NCBI GenBank assembly: GCA_022566735.1
Contig: JADFIG010000002.1
Coordinates: 62,001-126,000 of the forward strand
DNA: 64,000 nucleotides
Direction of reading: 5' to 3'
Source of the DNA: Pseudomonadota bacterium
GTDB taxonomy: Bacteria; Pseudomonadota; Gammaproteobacteria; Burkholderiales; Burkholderiaceae_C
The notes beneath the pieces were generated by a model. The model was given only the letters and a program-made list of their open reading frames with translations. It had not been told where the DNA came from and made no database searches. The position numbers were made by a program, and so were the translations under genes. This document shows positions 19,683 to 27,507 of this stretch, in pieces (within the stretch, counting starts at the first letter, position 1; each line of letters begins with the position of its first letter).

Positions 19683-20399
19683 ATGTGCGAGGTTCGCGCG
19701 CCCGAGTTGCGCGCCCTGGCCTCGCTCCCGCCCTCGCTGAGCTCTTTCGTCATGCTTGAAATGCTGGGATCCCGGCAGAAGGACCTCCTGGTCCTGCTGC
19801 TCAAAAACAAGGTTGGCCTGACGGCCGACGACATCGCCGAACAGCTGGGCATCAGCCGCAACGCTGTGCGGCAACACCTCTCCGCACTCGAAAACGAGCG
19901 CCTGCTCAAGCGCGGCGAGACCTGCGCCACCGGCGGACGGCCCAAGCAGCTGTATGTGCTCACGGAAAAAGGCCACGAGTGCTTCCCTCGCCACTACTCC
20001 TGGTTTGCCGAGTTGCTGGTGAGCTCGCTGATCGAGCGCGCTGGCGCCACCGGCATGTCGACGCAGTTGTCCGAGCTGGGGCGCAAGATCGGGCTGCAGC
20101 TGGCGGCCCAGCACCAGCATCAACTGCCCGAGGGGGCCGACCGCTCGGCGGTGCTGGCGAAGCTGATGGACGAGCTCGGCTACGTGGCCCGCGCCAGGCA
20201 GGACGCCGAAGGCGCGCCGCTCATCGAGGCCGACAACTGTGTCTTCCATGCCCTGGCCTTCAAGCATCCGGAAGTCTGTGAATTCGACCTGGCGCTGATG
20301 TCTGCGTTCACCGGGCAGGACATCGATCACCAGGAGTGCATGGCCAGAAACGGCAATGTCTGCCGCTTCCGCCTGGATCCCCGCAAGTCGTCTGGCTGA
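19683..20399 (+). CDS. SufR-like helix-turn-helix regulator with C-terminal Cys cluster
   Basis: Protein of 238 residues. An N-terminal winged helix (about 32-95: LTADDIAEQLGISRNAVRQHLSALE ... GRPKQLYVLTEKG) is followed by a ligand region ending in C186-x12-C199-x19-C219-x7-C227. This layout is that of SufR-type regulators, where C-terminal cysteines bind an iron-sulfur cluster. ATG 19683 is the longest start; ATG 19752 is possible. It is divergent from the ferritin/cytochrome/folE2 cluster across a shared promoter island, so it probably senses Fe-S status, oxidants or NO and controls that cluster. The sensing role is inference. Confidence 0.82.
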   Translation: MCEVRAPELRALASLPPSLSSFVMLEMLGSRQKDLLVLLLKNKVGLTADDIAEQLGISRNAVRQHLSALENERLLKRGETCATGGRPKQLYVLTEKGHECFPRHYSWFAELLVSSLIERAGATGMSTQLSELGRKIGLQLAAQHQHQLPEGADRSAVLAKLMDELGYVARARQDAEGAPLIEADNCVFHALAFKHPEVCEFDLALMSAFTGQDIDHQECMARNGNVCRFRLDPRKSSG

Positions 20400-20570
20400 G
20401 CCGGTGCCTGGGCACGGGGCCTGCCGCGAGCCTGGGGGAGGTCCTCCCTGTGTTTCTGTTTGGGTGTGCGATCTGCGTGCCGTGCATGCCGTGCGCGCCG
20501 CGTGGGCGGTCGCGAGGGTGCGATGCGCAGGCCCGTGCCCCGGGAGGCGCAGACCTGCGCAGCCCTCACA

Positions 20571-22229
20571 TCACAGCGGGGGCACGGCGCCTGCGAACTT
20601 CAGCAGGTCGGTGATCTTGAAGGTGCCGGGGGTGGCGGCCGGCAGGTTGGGCTTCCAGTTGGGGCGCACCGACAGGTAGGAGGTCGGGTCGGCCTTGAGC
20701 AGGCCCACGAACACCTCGCCGACGATGTTGCCGCCGACGTCACCCATGCGCAGGCCGCCTTCCTTGACCTCGGCTTCCTTGAGCACGTAGTACCACAGCG
20801 GGGTGGACTGGTCCAGGCGCACGCCGCCATCGACCACGTAGCTGGCCAGCTCGGGCAACTCGGCCGGGCTCAGGGCGGTCACGCCCATGCGCGAGGCGAT
20901 CGCCTGGCCTGAGGGCAGACCGAAGTTGACGTGGCGCACCAGGTTGCGCGAGGCCAGCGACTGCAGGCCGTCGTCGGGCAGGCCGGGGGCCGGGGCCTTG
21001 GCACCGGGCAGCACCATCAGCGGCGTCGACAGGTGGCGGTCGATCAGCTTGTTGGGGCGCGAATTGCCGTCACCGAAGTTGAAGAAGGTCTGCCAGTCGA
21101 CGAAGCGGCGGGGGGCGCGCTTGCCGCCACGCAGGTCGGCCGGGTCGGGCTGGGTCGCATCCAGGCTGTCATCGAAGATGAAGGCAAAGAACGGCGAGCC
21201 GCCGGTCGGGCCGAAGTTCAGGCGGTAGCTGGGACGCACCTGGCTGTGGCCGAAGCGGTAGGCCGCCACGGAGAACTCGATGGGCAGCAGGATGTTGCGG
21301 CTGCCGTCGGCGGCCACGTACTGGTTGGCGGGGTCCTGCGCATCGAAGAAGCGCGGGCCGTTGGCGAGGATGCCGTCGACGCGGCCCTGGCCGATCGTCA
21401 TGGGCAGGAACTCGTGGACCACGATCCACTGGTAGTGCCAGCTGACGTAGCGGCGGGCGGCAGCGAACAGCGCGGCCGGCGAGGCGTTGGCGTTGCCGGG
21501 ACGGGTGGCCAGGTGGTCGGTCACGGCGTTGTGGAAGCGCAGCATGGCGACGTGGAACTGCGAGACGATGGCGTTTTCGTCGTTGCGGCCTTCGGCCATC
21601 ACGGCGGTGCCGTCGGCGGCGCGGGGCAGGTCATAGCGCGGGGCGCCGTTGCGCGAGACGGCCTCGGCGCCGGGGATGCGCTCGACCTTGAACTTGATGC
21701 GGCCGTTGACGGTTTCGTACAACTCGGGCGAGCCGCCGGGGCCGTTGCCATAGAGCGAGTCCAGGTCGAAGGCGGCGGTGCGGAAGTTGACCGTGCGGCT
21801 GGGCGAAACGACCTGGTTGAGCGGCGATTTCTTGTCCAGTGTGATGTCGTGGTCCAGGAACTGGCCGAAGAAGGTGACACCCGCGGTCATGTTCGGGTTG
21901 TCGGCGTTGTTGGGGCTGAAGACGGCCGGGTTGGTGATCGACTGGATGGGGTCGGTCAGCACGTCCTGGGCGTCCAGCACCCCGCCCACCGCGCCGAGTT
22001 GCTTCATGGCCGTGCGCACGCTGTCGGTCTGCGGCGCGAAGGCCGGCAGGTTGCGGAACATGCGGGTGAAGGTGTTGGTCGATTGGCGCAGCGCGGCCAC
22101 GTTGGGGTCGGTCGACACCGCCTGGACGGTGGTGTTGGGGTCGATGGCGGTGCTGTCGGTGGTCTGGGCGTGTGCGCTCTGCAGCAACGCCAGGGCGAGC
22201 AAGGGGACAAAGGTCGGTTTGAGTTTCAT
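20571..22229 (-). CDS. Secreted animal-type haem peroxidase
   Basis: Protein of 552 residues with a clear signal peptide (1-21, ending AHA). It has the animal-peroxidase landmarks: distal FLDHD (His127, Asp128), the catalytic R-x-x-E pair (R215, E218) in RNDENAIVSQFH, and a proximal-His region YRFGHSQVRPSYR (His328). Such peroxidases use hydrogen peroxide to oxidise halides, thiocyanate or organic substrates; the real substrate is unknown. AGGAGG precedes the ATG. It lies convergent with the SufR-like gene and follows the iron-linked cluster, but no evidence joins them beyond position. Confidence 0.92.
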   Translation of the reverse strand: MKLKPTFVPLLALALLQSAHAQTTDSTAIDPNTTVQAVSTDPNVAALRQSTNTFTRMFRNLPAFAPQTDSVRTAMKQLGAVGGVLDAQDVLTDPIQSITNPAVFSPNNADNPNMTAGVTFFGQFLDHDITLDKKSPLNQVVSPSRTVNFRTAAFDLDSLYGNGPGGSPELYETVNGRIKFKVERIPGAEAVSRNGAPRYDLPRAADGTAVMAEGRNDENAIVSQFHVAMLRFHNAVTDHLATRPGNANASPAALFAAARRYVSWHYQWIVVHEFLPMTIGQGRVDGILANGPRFFDAQDPANQYVAADGSRNILLPIEFSVAAYRFGHSQVRPSYRLNFGPTGGSPFFAFIFDDSLDATQPDPADLRGGKRAPRRFVDWQTFFNFGDGNSRPNKLIDRHLSTPLMVLPGAKAPAPGLPDDGLQSLASRNLVRHVNFGLPSGQAIASRMGVTALSPAELPELASYVVDGGVRLDQSTPLWYYVLKEAEVKEGGLRMGDVGGNIVGEVFVGLLKADPTSYLSVRPNWKPNLPAATPGTFKITDLLKFAGAVPPL

Positions 22230-22262
22230 GGGGCCTCCTGGGATTTGTTTGCCGGCAAGCAG

Positions 22263-22275
22263 GCACATGATGTGC
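22263..22275. promoter_or_regulatory. 13-bp palindrome upstream of the peroxidase gene
   Basis: GCACAT-G-ATGTGC is a perfect palindrome 33 bp before the peroxidase start codon, next to an AT-rich stretch (22276-22300) likely to hold the promoter on the minus strand. It may be an operator; no regulator can be assigned. Confidence 0.3.
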
Positions 22276-22346
22276 ACTTTTGTAACATTAAACTTGCCAA
22301 AGCATCGCGATCCTATGGAGGAAACCGGGCAGCGTCAAAGTTCAGA

Positions 22347-22399
22347 CTAGGGAGCCGCGCAGGGGCGCTCCCTAGCTTGTCAGGCGCCGAGGGGGCGCC
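22347..22399. terminator. Two hairpins downstream of the TetR gene
   Basis: CTAGGGAGC (22347-22355) pairs perfectly with GCTCCCTAG (22367-22375), and GGCGCC (22383-22388) pairs with GGCGCC (22394-22399). They lie between the stop of the TetR gene and the promoter of the peroxidase gene, both on the minus strand. There is no clear U tract, so a terminator role is only probable. The rest of the 286-bp gap shows no gene. Confidence 0.4.
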
Positions 22400-22515
22400 G
22401 CTGGACATTCCGTGGCGTGGGCGTCACTTGGCGCCAATCGTCAAATTTCTGTCATGACGGGCGCGACGATGCCCCCGGTCCAGGAAACCGGGAGGGCACG
22501 TGGGGCGGAGGTGCG

Positions 22516-23232
22516 TCAGGCGGCCGAAGCGTGGCGCTGGCGCAGCCAGGCGGCTTCTTCTTCGCGGGCGTAGGCGATGCAGGCCTTGAAGAGCGTCAGC
22601 ACGTTGCGCAGCACGTCTTCCAGCGGGGTCTTGCACCGCTCGGCGACCCACTGCGTGGCCACCCGGGTGTTGGCGCCCACCAGGCCGTTGCCCAGCATGT
22701 GGAAGTCCAGGCCGGCTTCTTCCAGGTGCGGGAACATCTGCTGCATGAAGCCGGCGATGAGGTGGGCGAAGTCCTGCGAGGCCTTGTCGGCCAGCACGTT
22801 CATGGTCTCGCCGACATTGAGGGCGTCGATCAGGGCCACGCGGGCGCGGTGGGGGTCTTCGCGGATGAACTCCAGGAAGGTGCGCAGCGCGGCCTCGGCG
22901 AGCTTGCCGGGCTCGGGCTGGCAGGCGGCCAGCGACATGATCGTGGCCTGCATGAGTTTGCGGTTGACGTCGACGTAGACGGCACGGAAGAGGGCTTCCA
23001 TGCTGTCAAAGGACTCGTAGAAGTAACGCGAGGTCAATTGCGCCTGCTTGCACACGTCCCGCACGGTGGACTGGTGATAGCCTTTTTCGCCAAAGACGGC
23101 CAGGCCGGCCTCGATCAGGCGCGCGTGACGCTGGCGTTGACGTTCCTCGGAGTCGATGCCGCCATAACGCCGTCCGTGGCTCCCGGAGGTGGAGGGGGGC
23201 TCCGGGTTAACCCGGTTTTTGGAAACGGTCAT
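22516..23232 (-). CDS. TetR-family transcriptional regulator
   Basis: Protein of 238 residues with a TetR DNA-binding domain at about 35-85 (RLIEAGLAVFGEKGYHQSTVRDVC, then LTSRYFYESFDSMEALF). The C-terminal ligand domain is of unknown specificity. ATG 23232 is chosen because sequence further upstream runs into the promoter. It is divergent from an SDR/esterase pair, and a long inverted repeat covers its start codon, so it probably represses itself and perhaps its divergent neighbours. A lipid-like effector is likely from context, but not shown. Confidence 0.9.
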   Translation of the reverse strand: MTVSKNRVNPEPPSTSGSHGRRYGGIDSEERQRQRHARLIEAGLAVFGEKGYHQSTVRDVCKQAQLTSRYFYESFDSMEALFRAVYVDVNRKLMQATIMSLAACQPEPGKLAEAALRTFLEFIREDPHRARVALIDALNVGETMNVLADKASQDFAHLIAGFMQQMFPHLEEAGLDFHMLGNGLVGANTRVATQWVAERCKTPLEDVLRNVLTLFKACIAYAREEEAAWLRQRHASAA

Positions 23233-23260
23233 TGTCAAATACCATTTTTGAAATTGACCG
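23226..23260. promoter_or_regulatory. Inverted repeat over the TetR start codon, candidate operator
   Basis: Two 17-bp arms around base 23243 match at 13 of 17 positions, with perfect ends CGGTC and GACCG and inner TCAAA-like parts. A further TTGTCAAAAT follows at 23261-23270, echoing the left arm. It overlaps the TetR start codon and faces the SDR gene 165 bp away. Typical size and placement for TetR autoregulation. Confidence 0.55.
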
Positions 23261-23424
23261 TTGTCAAAATCCGCTGTCCTGGTGGGGGCGGCGTTGGCGA
23301 CGGTCCGTGGAACGGTGGTGTGGGTGCGCGTTCGCTGTGTCCGGGGGAGGATTTTCTCATCCCTTGGGCCGGTTTGGGCCAGTCGCCACCGAGTGGACCC
23401 CGCCAATGTGTACCGAGGATTGAC

Positions 23425-24267
23425 ATGAAGGATTTCAAGAACAAAGTGGCCGCCATCACCGGTGCGGCGTCCGGCATGGGCCGCACCCTGGCGTTGGAGT
23501 TGGCCCGCCGAGGCTGCCATCTGGCTCTCAGTGATGTCAATGAGAAGGGCTTGGCCGAAACCGCCGCGATGGCCGGCAAGCTGGGCGTGAAGGTCACGAC
23601 GACCCGCATCAACGTGGCCGAACGCGAGGCCGTGTCCGCCTGGGCGGACCAGGTCGTGCGTGACCACGGCAAGGTCAACCTGATCTTCAACAACGCCGGC
23701 GTGGCCCTGGGGGCCTTCGTCGAGACGGTCAAGCCCGAAGATTTCGAATGGATCATGGGCATCAACTTCTGGGGCGTGGTCTGGGGCACGCAGGCCTTCC
23801 TGCCGCACCTCAAGCGCGCGGGTGAGGGCCACGTCGTCAACACCTCCAGCCTGTTCGGCCTGCTGTCGGTGCCCACGCAAGGCACCTACAACGCCAGCAA
23901 GTTCGCGGTGCGCGGCTACACCGAGGCGCTGCGCCAGGAGCTGGACATGGCGAACTGCGGCGTGAGCGCTACCTGCGTGCACCCGGGTGGCATCCGCACC
24001 AACATCGCCAAAGACGCGAAGATGGACGAGAGCATGCACAAGGCCACCGGCGGCAAGGCCGAAGAGGCCCGCGCCAAGTTCGACAAGCTGCTCAATGCCA
24101 CCACCGCCGAGAGCGCCGCGCTGCAGATCCTGCGCGCGGTGGAGGGCAACCAGCGCCGCGTGCTGGTCGGCCTGGACGCCAAGTTCCTCGACAAGCTCGT
24201 GCGGGTGCTGGGCTCCTGGTACCAGCCGCTGATCACCCTGTTCGCCAAGAAGGGCATGCTGGGCTGA
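23425..24267 (+). CDS. Short-chain dehydrogenase/reductase
   Basis: Protein of 280 residues, a classical SDR: cofactor loop TGAASGMG near the N-terminus, NNAG in the middle, and the catalytic Ser (NTSS) with YNASK. After the SDR core there is a C-terminal extension of ~45 residues ending in a hydrophobic stretch, as in membrane-associated family members. An Asp in LSDVN after beta-2 suggests NAD(H) rather than NADP(H). It is followed 34 nt later by an esterase gene and is divergent from a TetR regulator, so the three probably act on one lipid or alcohol substrate. Confidence 0.92.
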   Translation: MKDFKNKVAAITGAASGMGRTLALELARRGCHLALSDVNEKGLAETAAMAGKLGVKVTTTRINVAEREAVSAWADQVVRDHGKVNLIFNNAGVALGAFVETVKPEDFEWIMGINFWGVVWGTQAFLPHLKRAGEGHVVNTSSLFGLLSVPTQGTYNASKFAVRGYTEALRQELDMANCGVSATCVHPGGIRTNIAKDAKMDESMHKATGGKAEEARAKFDKLLNATTAESAALQILRAVEGNQRRVLVGLDAKFLDKLVRVLGSWYQPLITLFAKKGMLG

Positions 24268-24301
24268 GCCCCGCGGCCACTGTGGATCGAGGAGTCACAC
24301 G

Positions 24302-25306
24302 ATGTCGGCCATTGCAAAGCAGGCGAACGAGGCCTGTGCTGAAGCCCCCCCTGCCCAGCCGGTGATCCGCCGCTACCAGCCGCCCGCCGGGCTCAAGGAG
24401 GCGGTGTCGGCGGCGGTCATGCGCGCGGCGCTGCGCGTCAGCCTCAAGCCCTTCCTGGGGCCGCCCTGGCCGTTCGCGGTGCAGCGTGCGGCGCTGTCCA
24501 TCGGTTCGTCGATGATGCCGCAGGATGGCCGCGCCCAGGTGCGCGTCGAGCGCGTCGCCCACATCGAAGTCGACCGTGTGCGGCCCAGGGCCGCGGCCAA
24601 CGGCGCGCAGCCGCGCCACGCCATCCTGTACCTGCACGGCGGCGCCTTCGTGGCGGGCAGCCCGCGCACCCACCGCAGCATCACCCGGGCCCTGTCGGCG
24701 CTGACGGGGGCCCAGGTGCTCGTGCCGCATTACCGCCTGGCGCCCGAGGCGCCTTTCCCGGCGCAGTTGGAAGATTGCATCACCTGCTATCGCCAGTTGC
24801 TGCAGGAGGGCTACACGCCCGACCGCATCAGCATCGCGGGGGATTCGGCCGGTGGCCACCTGACCTTCATGACGGCGATCGCGGCCATGCAGGAAGGCCT
24901 GCCCGCGCCGGCCTCGCTGGTGATGATGTCGCCGGCGCTGAGCCTGCACCCGCTGCCCAACTCCACCGGCTTCGAGCGCCAGTCGCGCGATCCCATGATC
25001 CGCATGGCTTGGGCCGACGACGTGGCGCGCGCCATGAAGGTGCCGGCCGGCCACCGCTGGGCCGAGCCCATGGCGCAGGACCTGTCGCAACTGCCGCCCT
25101 CGCTCACGCAGGTGGGCGACGACGAGGTGCTCTACGACAACGCCGTGTGGGTGGTCGAAAACGCCACGGCCGCGGGCCGCCACGCCGAACTGGAGGTCTA
25201 CATGCAGCGCTGGCACGTGTTCCAGGCGCACGCCAGCCTCTTGCCCAGCGCCCAGCGCGCGCTGGAGCGCCAGGCCGAGTTCATGCTGCGCCACTGGGCG
25301 CGCTGA
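24302..25306 (+). CDS. Alpha/beta hydrolase of the hormone-sensitive lipase family
   Basis: Protein of 334 residues with the oxyanion-hole HGGAF (112-116), the nucleophile motif GDSAGG (Ser182), a catalytic Asp in VGDDEVLYDN and a His in the WHVFQAH region. These define the HSL-type (class IV) esterases, which hydrolyse short- to medium-chain esters. No signal peptide, so cytoplasmic. Downstream of the SDR gene and probably in its operon; ends before a strong terminator that it shares with the convergent acyl-CoA dehydrogenase gene. Confidence 0.92.
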   Translation: MSAIAKQANEACAEAPPAQPVIRRYQPPAGLKEAVSAAVMRAALRVSLKPFLGPPWPFAVQRAALSIGSSMMPQDGRAQVRVERVAHIEVDRVRPRAAANGAQPRHAILYLHGGAFVAGSPRTHRSITRALSALTGAQVLVPHYRLAPEAPFPAQLEDCITCYRQLLQEGYTPDRISIAGDSAGGHLTFMTAIAAMQEGLPAPASLVMMSPALSLHPLPNSTGFERQSRDPMIRMAWADDVARAMKVPAGHRWAEPMAQDLSQLPPSLTQVGDDEVLYDNAVWVVENATAAGRHAELEVYMQRWHVFQAHASLLPSAQRALERQAEFMLRHWAR

Positions 25307-25353
25307 GGTCCGAGGCATCTGCACGGCCAGGCGTCGTGCGATGCGGCCAGGAA

Positions 25354-25377
25354 AAAGGCTCCCCGCGGGGAGCCTTT
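25354..25377. terminator. Bidirectional rho-independent terminator
   Basis: A perfect 24-bp palindrome, AAAGGCTCCCCG and its complement, with A and T runs at the two ends. It lies between the convergent esterase and acyl-CoA dehydrogenase genes and can serve both. Confidence 0.85.
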
Positions 25378-25402
25378 CGCGTTCCTGCGCCAGCCAGCGC
25401 CT

Positions 25403-27223
25403 TCAGTGGAAGCTGAAGTGCTCGTTGTCCATCTGCATGACCGAGCGGGTGGGCGCCAGCATGGACTTCCTGTGGCCGTCGGCGCGGGGCAGCAGGCGCT
25501 CGAAGTAGAACTCGGCGGTCTGCAGCTTGGCCGTGTAGAACTCGGCCGAATCCTTGCCGCCCTTGGCCAGTTTCTCCTTGGCCACCAGGGCCTGCTTGAG
25601 CCAGAAGTGGCCCATCATCACGAAGCCGGAGAACATCAGGAAGTCGTGGCAGGCCGAGCTCACCAGGTCGCGGTCCTTGTTGGCGCGCAGCATGATCCTG
25701 AGCGTCAGCAGCTTCCACTGCCAGGCGCGCTTGAAGCAGGCGCGGGCCATCATGCCGATGGGGCCGCCGTCCAGCAGGTGGGGCTGGGCCTGGGCGATCA
25801 TCTCGCTGGTGAAGTTGAAGACGCACTTGCCGCGCGATTGCAGCAGGGTCTTGCGGCCCAGCAGGTCGAGCGCCTGGATGCCGGTGGTGCCTTCGTACAG
25901 CGTGGCGATGCGCGCGTCGCGGGCGATCTGCTCCATGCCGTGCTCCTTGATGTAGCCGTGGCCCCCGAAGACCTGCATGCCGATGTTGGCCGACTCCAGG
26001 CCCATCTCGGTGATGAAGCCCTTGAGGATGGGCGTGTAGAAGCCCAGCTTGTCGTCGTACGCCTCGTACTCGGCCTTGTTGCCGGTGGACACGCCGGTGA
26101 CCATCAGGTCGGCCAGCTTGGCCGCGTGGTAGATCATGGCGCGGGCGCCTTCGGCCACGGCGCGCTGGGTCAGCAGCATGCGGCGCACGTCGGCGTGCCA
26201 GATCAGGGCGTCGGCGCTGTGCTCGGCGTCCTTCTTGCCCGAGAGGGCGCGCATGGAGCGGCGCTCCTTGGCATAGGGCAGGGCGCCCTGGTAGGACAGC
26301 TCGGCGTGGGCCAGGCCCTGCACGGCGGTGCCGATGCGGGCGGTGTTCATGAAGGTGAACATCGCTTCCAGGCCCTGGTTGGGCTCGGCGATCAGGTAGC
26401 CGGTGGCGCCGTCGAAGTTCAGCACGGCGGTCGCCGAGGCGCGGATGCCCATCTTGTGCTCGATGGCGCCGCAAGCGACGGTGTTGCGCGCCCCCAGCGA
26501 GCCGTCGGCGTTGACCAGGAACTTGGGCACGATGAACAGCGAGATGCCCTTGGTGCCCTTGGGCGCGTCGGGCAGGCGGGCCAGCACGATGTGGACGATG
26601 TTCTCTGCCAGGTCGTGCTCGCCGGCCGAGATGAAGATCTTGGTGCCGGTGACCTTGTAGCTGCCGTCGCCCGCGGGTTCGGCCTTGGTCTTGACCTGGC
26701 CCAGGTCGGTGCCGCACTGGGGCTCGGTCAGGCACATGGTGCCGGTCCACTCGCCCGAGACCAGAGGGGGCATGTAGGTTTGTTTCTGCGCGGCCGTGCC
26801 GAACTGGAAGATGGTGTTCATGCAGCCCAGGCTGAGGCCGGGGTACATGGTGAACGACCAGTTGGCCGTGCCCATCATCTCCGACTTCAGCAGGTTCAGC
26901 GACATGGGCAGCTCCTGGCCGCCGTACGCCTTGGGGTGGGAGATGCCTTGCCAGCCGCCGGCCACGTACTCGGCGTAGGCCTCCTTGAAGCCCCGGGGCG
27001 TGGTGACTTCGCCGTTGTGGAAGGTGCAGCCTTCCTGGTCGCCCGAGAGGTTCAGCGGGGCCAGCACTTCTTCGCAGAAGGTGGCGCAGCCTTCCAGGAT
27101 GGCTTCGACCATGTCCGGGCTGGCGTCCTCGCCATTGGGCAGGCCGGCGTAGTGGCTGCTGTAGTCAAAGACTTCGTTGAGCAGGAAGCGCACGTCGCGC
27201 AAGGGTGCCTTGTACTGCGGCAT
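25403..27223 (-). CDS. Acyl-CoA dehydrogenase, long-form
   Basis: Protein of 606 residues of the large acyl-CoA dehydrogenase group (annotated FadE or DmdC-like), with an N-terminal extension, the flavin region CLTEPQCGTDLG, ISAGEHD, and the catalytic Glu in LYEGTTGIQALDLLGRK, then a C-terminal helical domain. It introduces the 2,3-double bond into acyl-CoA using FAD. It is a paralogue of the enzyme at 34976, with the same MPxYxxPLRDxxF start. Transcribed alone; a double dyad at 27312 marks its promoter. Chain-length preference cannot be read from sequence. Confidence 0.93.
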   Translation of the reverse strand: MPQYKAPLRDVRFLLNEVFDYSSHYAGLPNGEDASPDMVEAILEGCATFCEEVLAPLNLSGDQEGCTFHNGEVTTPRGFKEAYAEYVAGGWQGISHPKAYGGQELPMSLNLLKSEMMGTANWSFTMYPGLSLGCMNTIFQFGTAAQKQTYMPPLVSGEWTGTMCLTEPQCGTDLGQVKTKAEPAGDGSYKVTGTKIFISAGEHDLAENIVHIVLARLPDAPKGTKGISLFIVPKFLVNADGSLGARNTVACGAIEHKMGIRASATAVLNFDGATGYLIAEPNQGLEAMFTFMNTARIGTAVQGLAHAELSYQGALPYAKERRSMRALSGKKDAEHSADALIWHADVRRMLLTQRAVAEGARAMIYHAAKLADLMVTGVSTGNKAEYEAYDDKLGFYTPILKGFITEMGLESANIGMQVFGGHGYIKEHGMEQIARDARIATLYEGTTGIQALDLLGRKTLLQSRGKCVFNFTSEMIAQAQPHLLDGGPIGMMARACFKRAWQWKLLTLRIMLRANKDRDLVSSACHDFLMFSGFVMMGHFWLKQALVAKEKLAKGGKDSAEFYTAKLQTAEFYFERLLPRADGHRKSMLAPTRSVMQMDNEHFSFH

Positions 27224-27311
27224 ATGTCACCTCGGTCGAGAGTCGGGGCCGGCGCGGGCAAGGGTGCCGGGCGGGCCTGGGGTTGGGGGCGGGGCAGTGG
27301 GTGTCGGGCGG

Positions 27312-27342
27312 CAAACAATCGTTCATTTAAAACGATCGTTTG
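27312..27342. promoter_or_regulatory. Candidate TetR operator before the acyl-CoA dehydrogenase gene
   Basis: Arms CAAACAATCGTT (27312-27323) and AACGATCGTTTG (27331-27342) are inverted repeats with 11 of 12 matches and a 7-nt spacer. The right arm is part of a perfect palindrome AAACGATCGTTT (27330-27341). The pattern resembles operators of fatty-acid TetR regulators such as PsrA (AAAC-N4-GTTT). It lies about 90-120 bp before the start codon. Confidence 0.6.
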
Positions 27343-27507
27343 ACTTCAGGCGCTTTTATACCCCAGAGACCCGGGCCTGTGTCCAGGGTCTCCGATCGGG
27401 CGAGGGGGTTTTGGCCGGATGCGGGCGGATTTCCCCCGGGAACGAGGGGGAGGCCTGGGGTCGCCACGTGGCGATGGCTGCGGTGGGCGGGGCCAGGGCC
27501 CCGGCGC

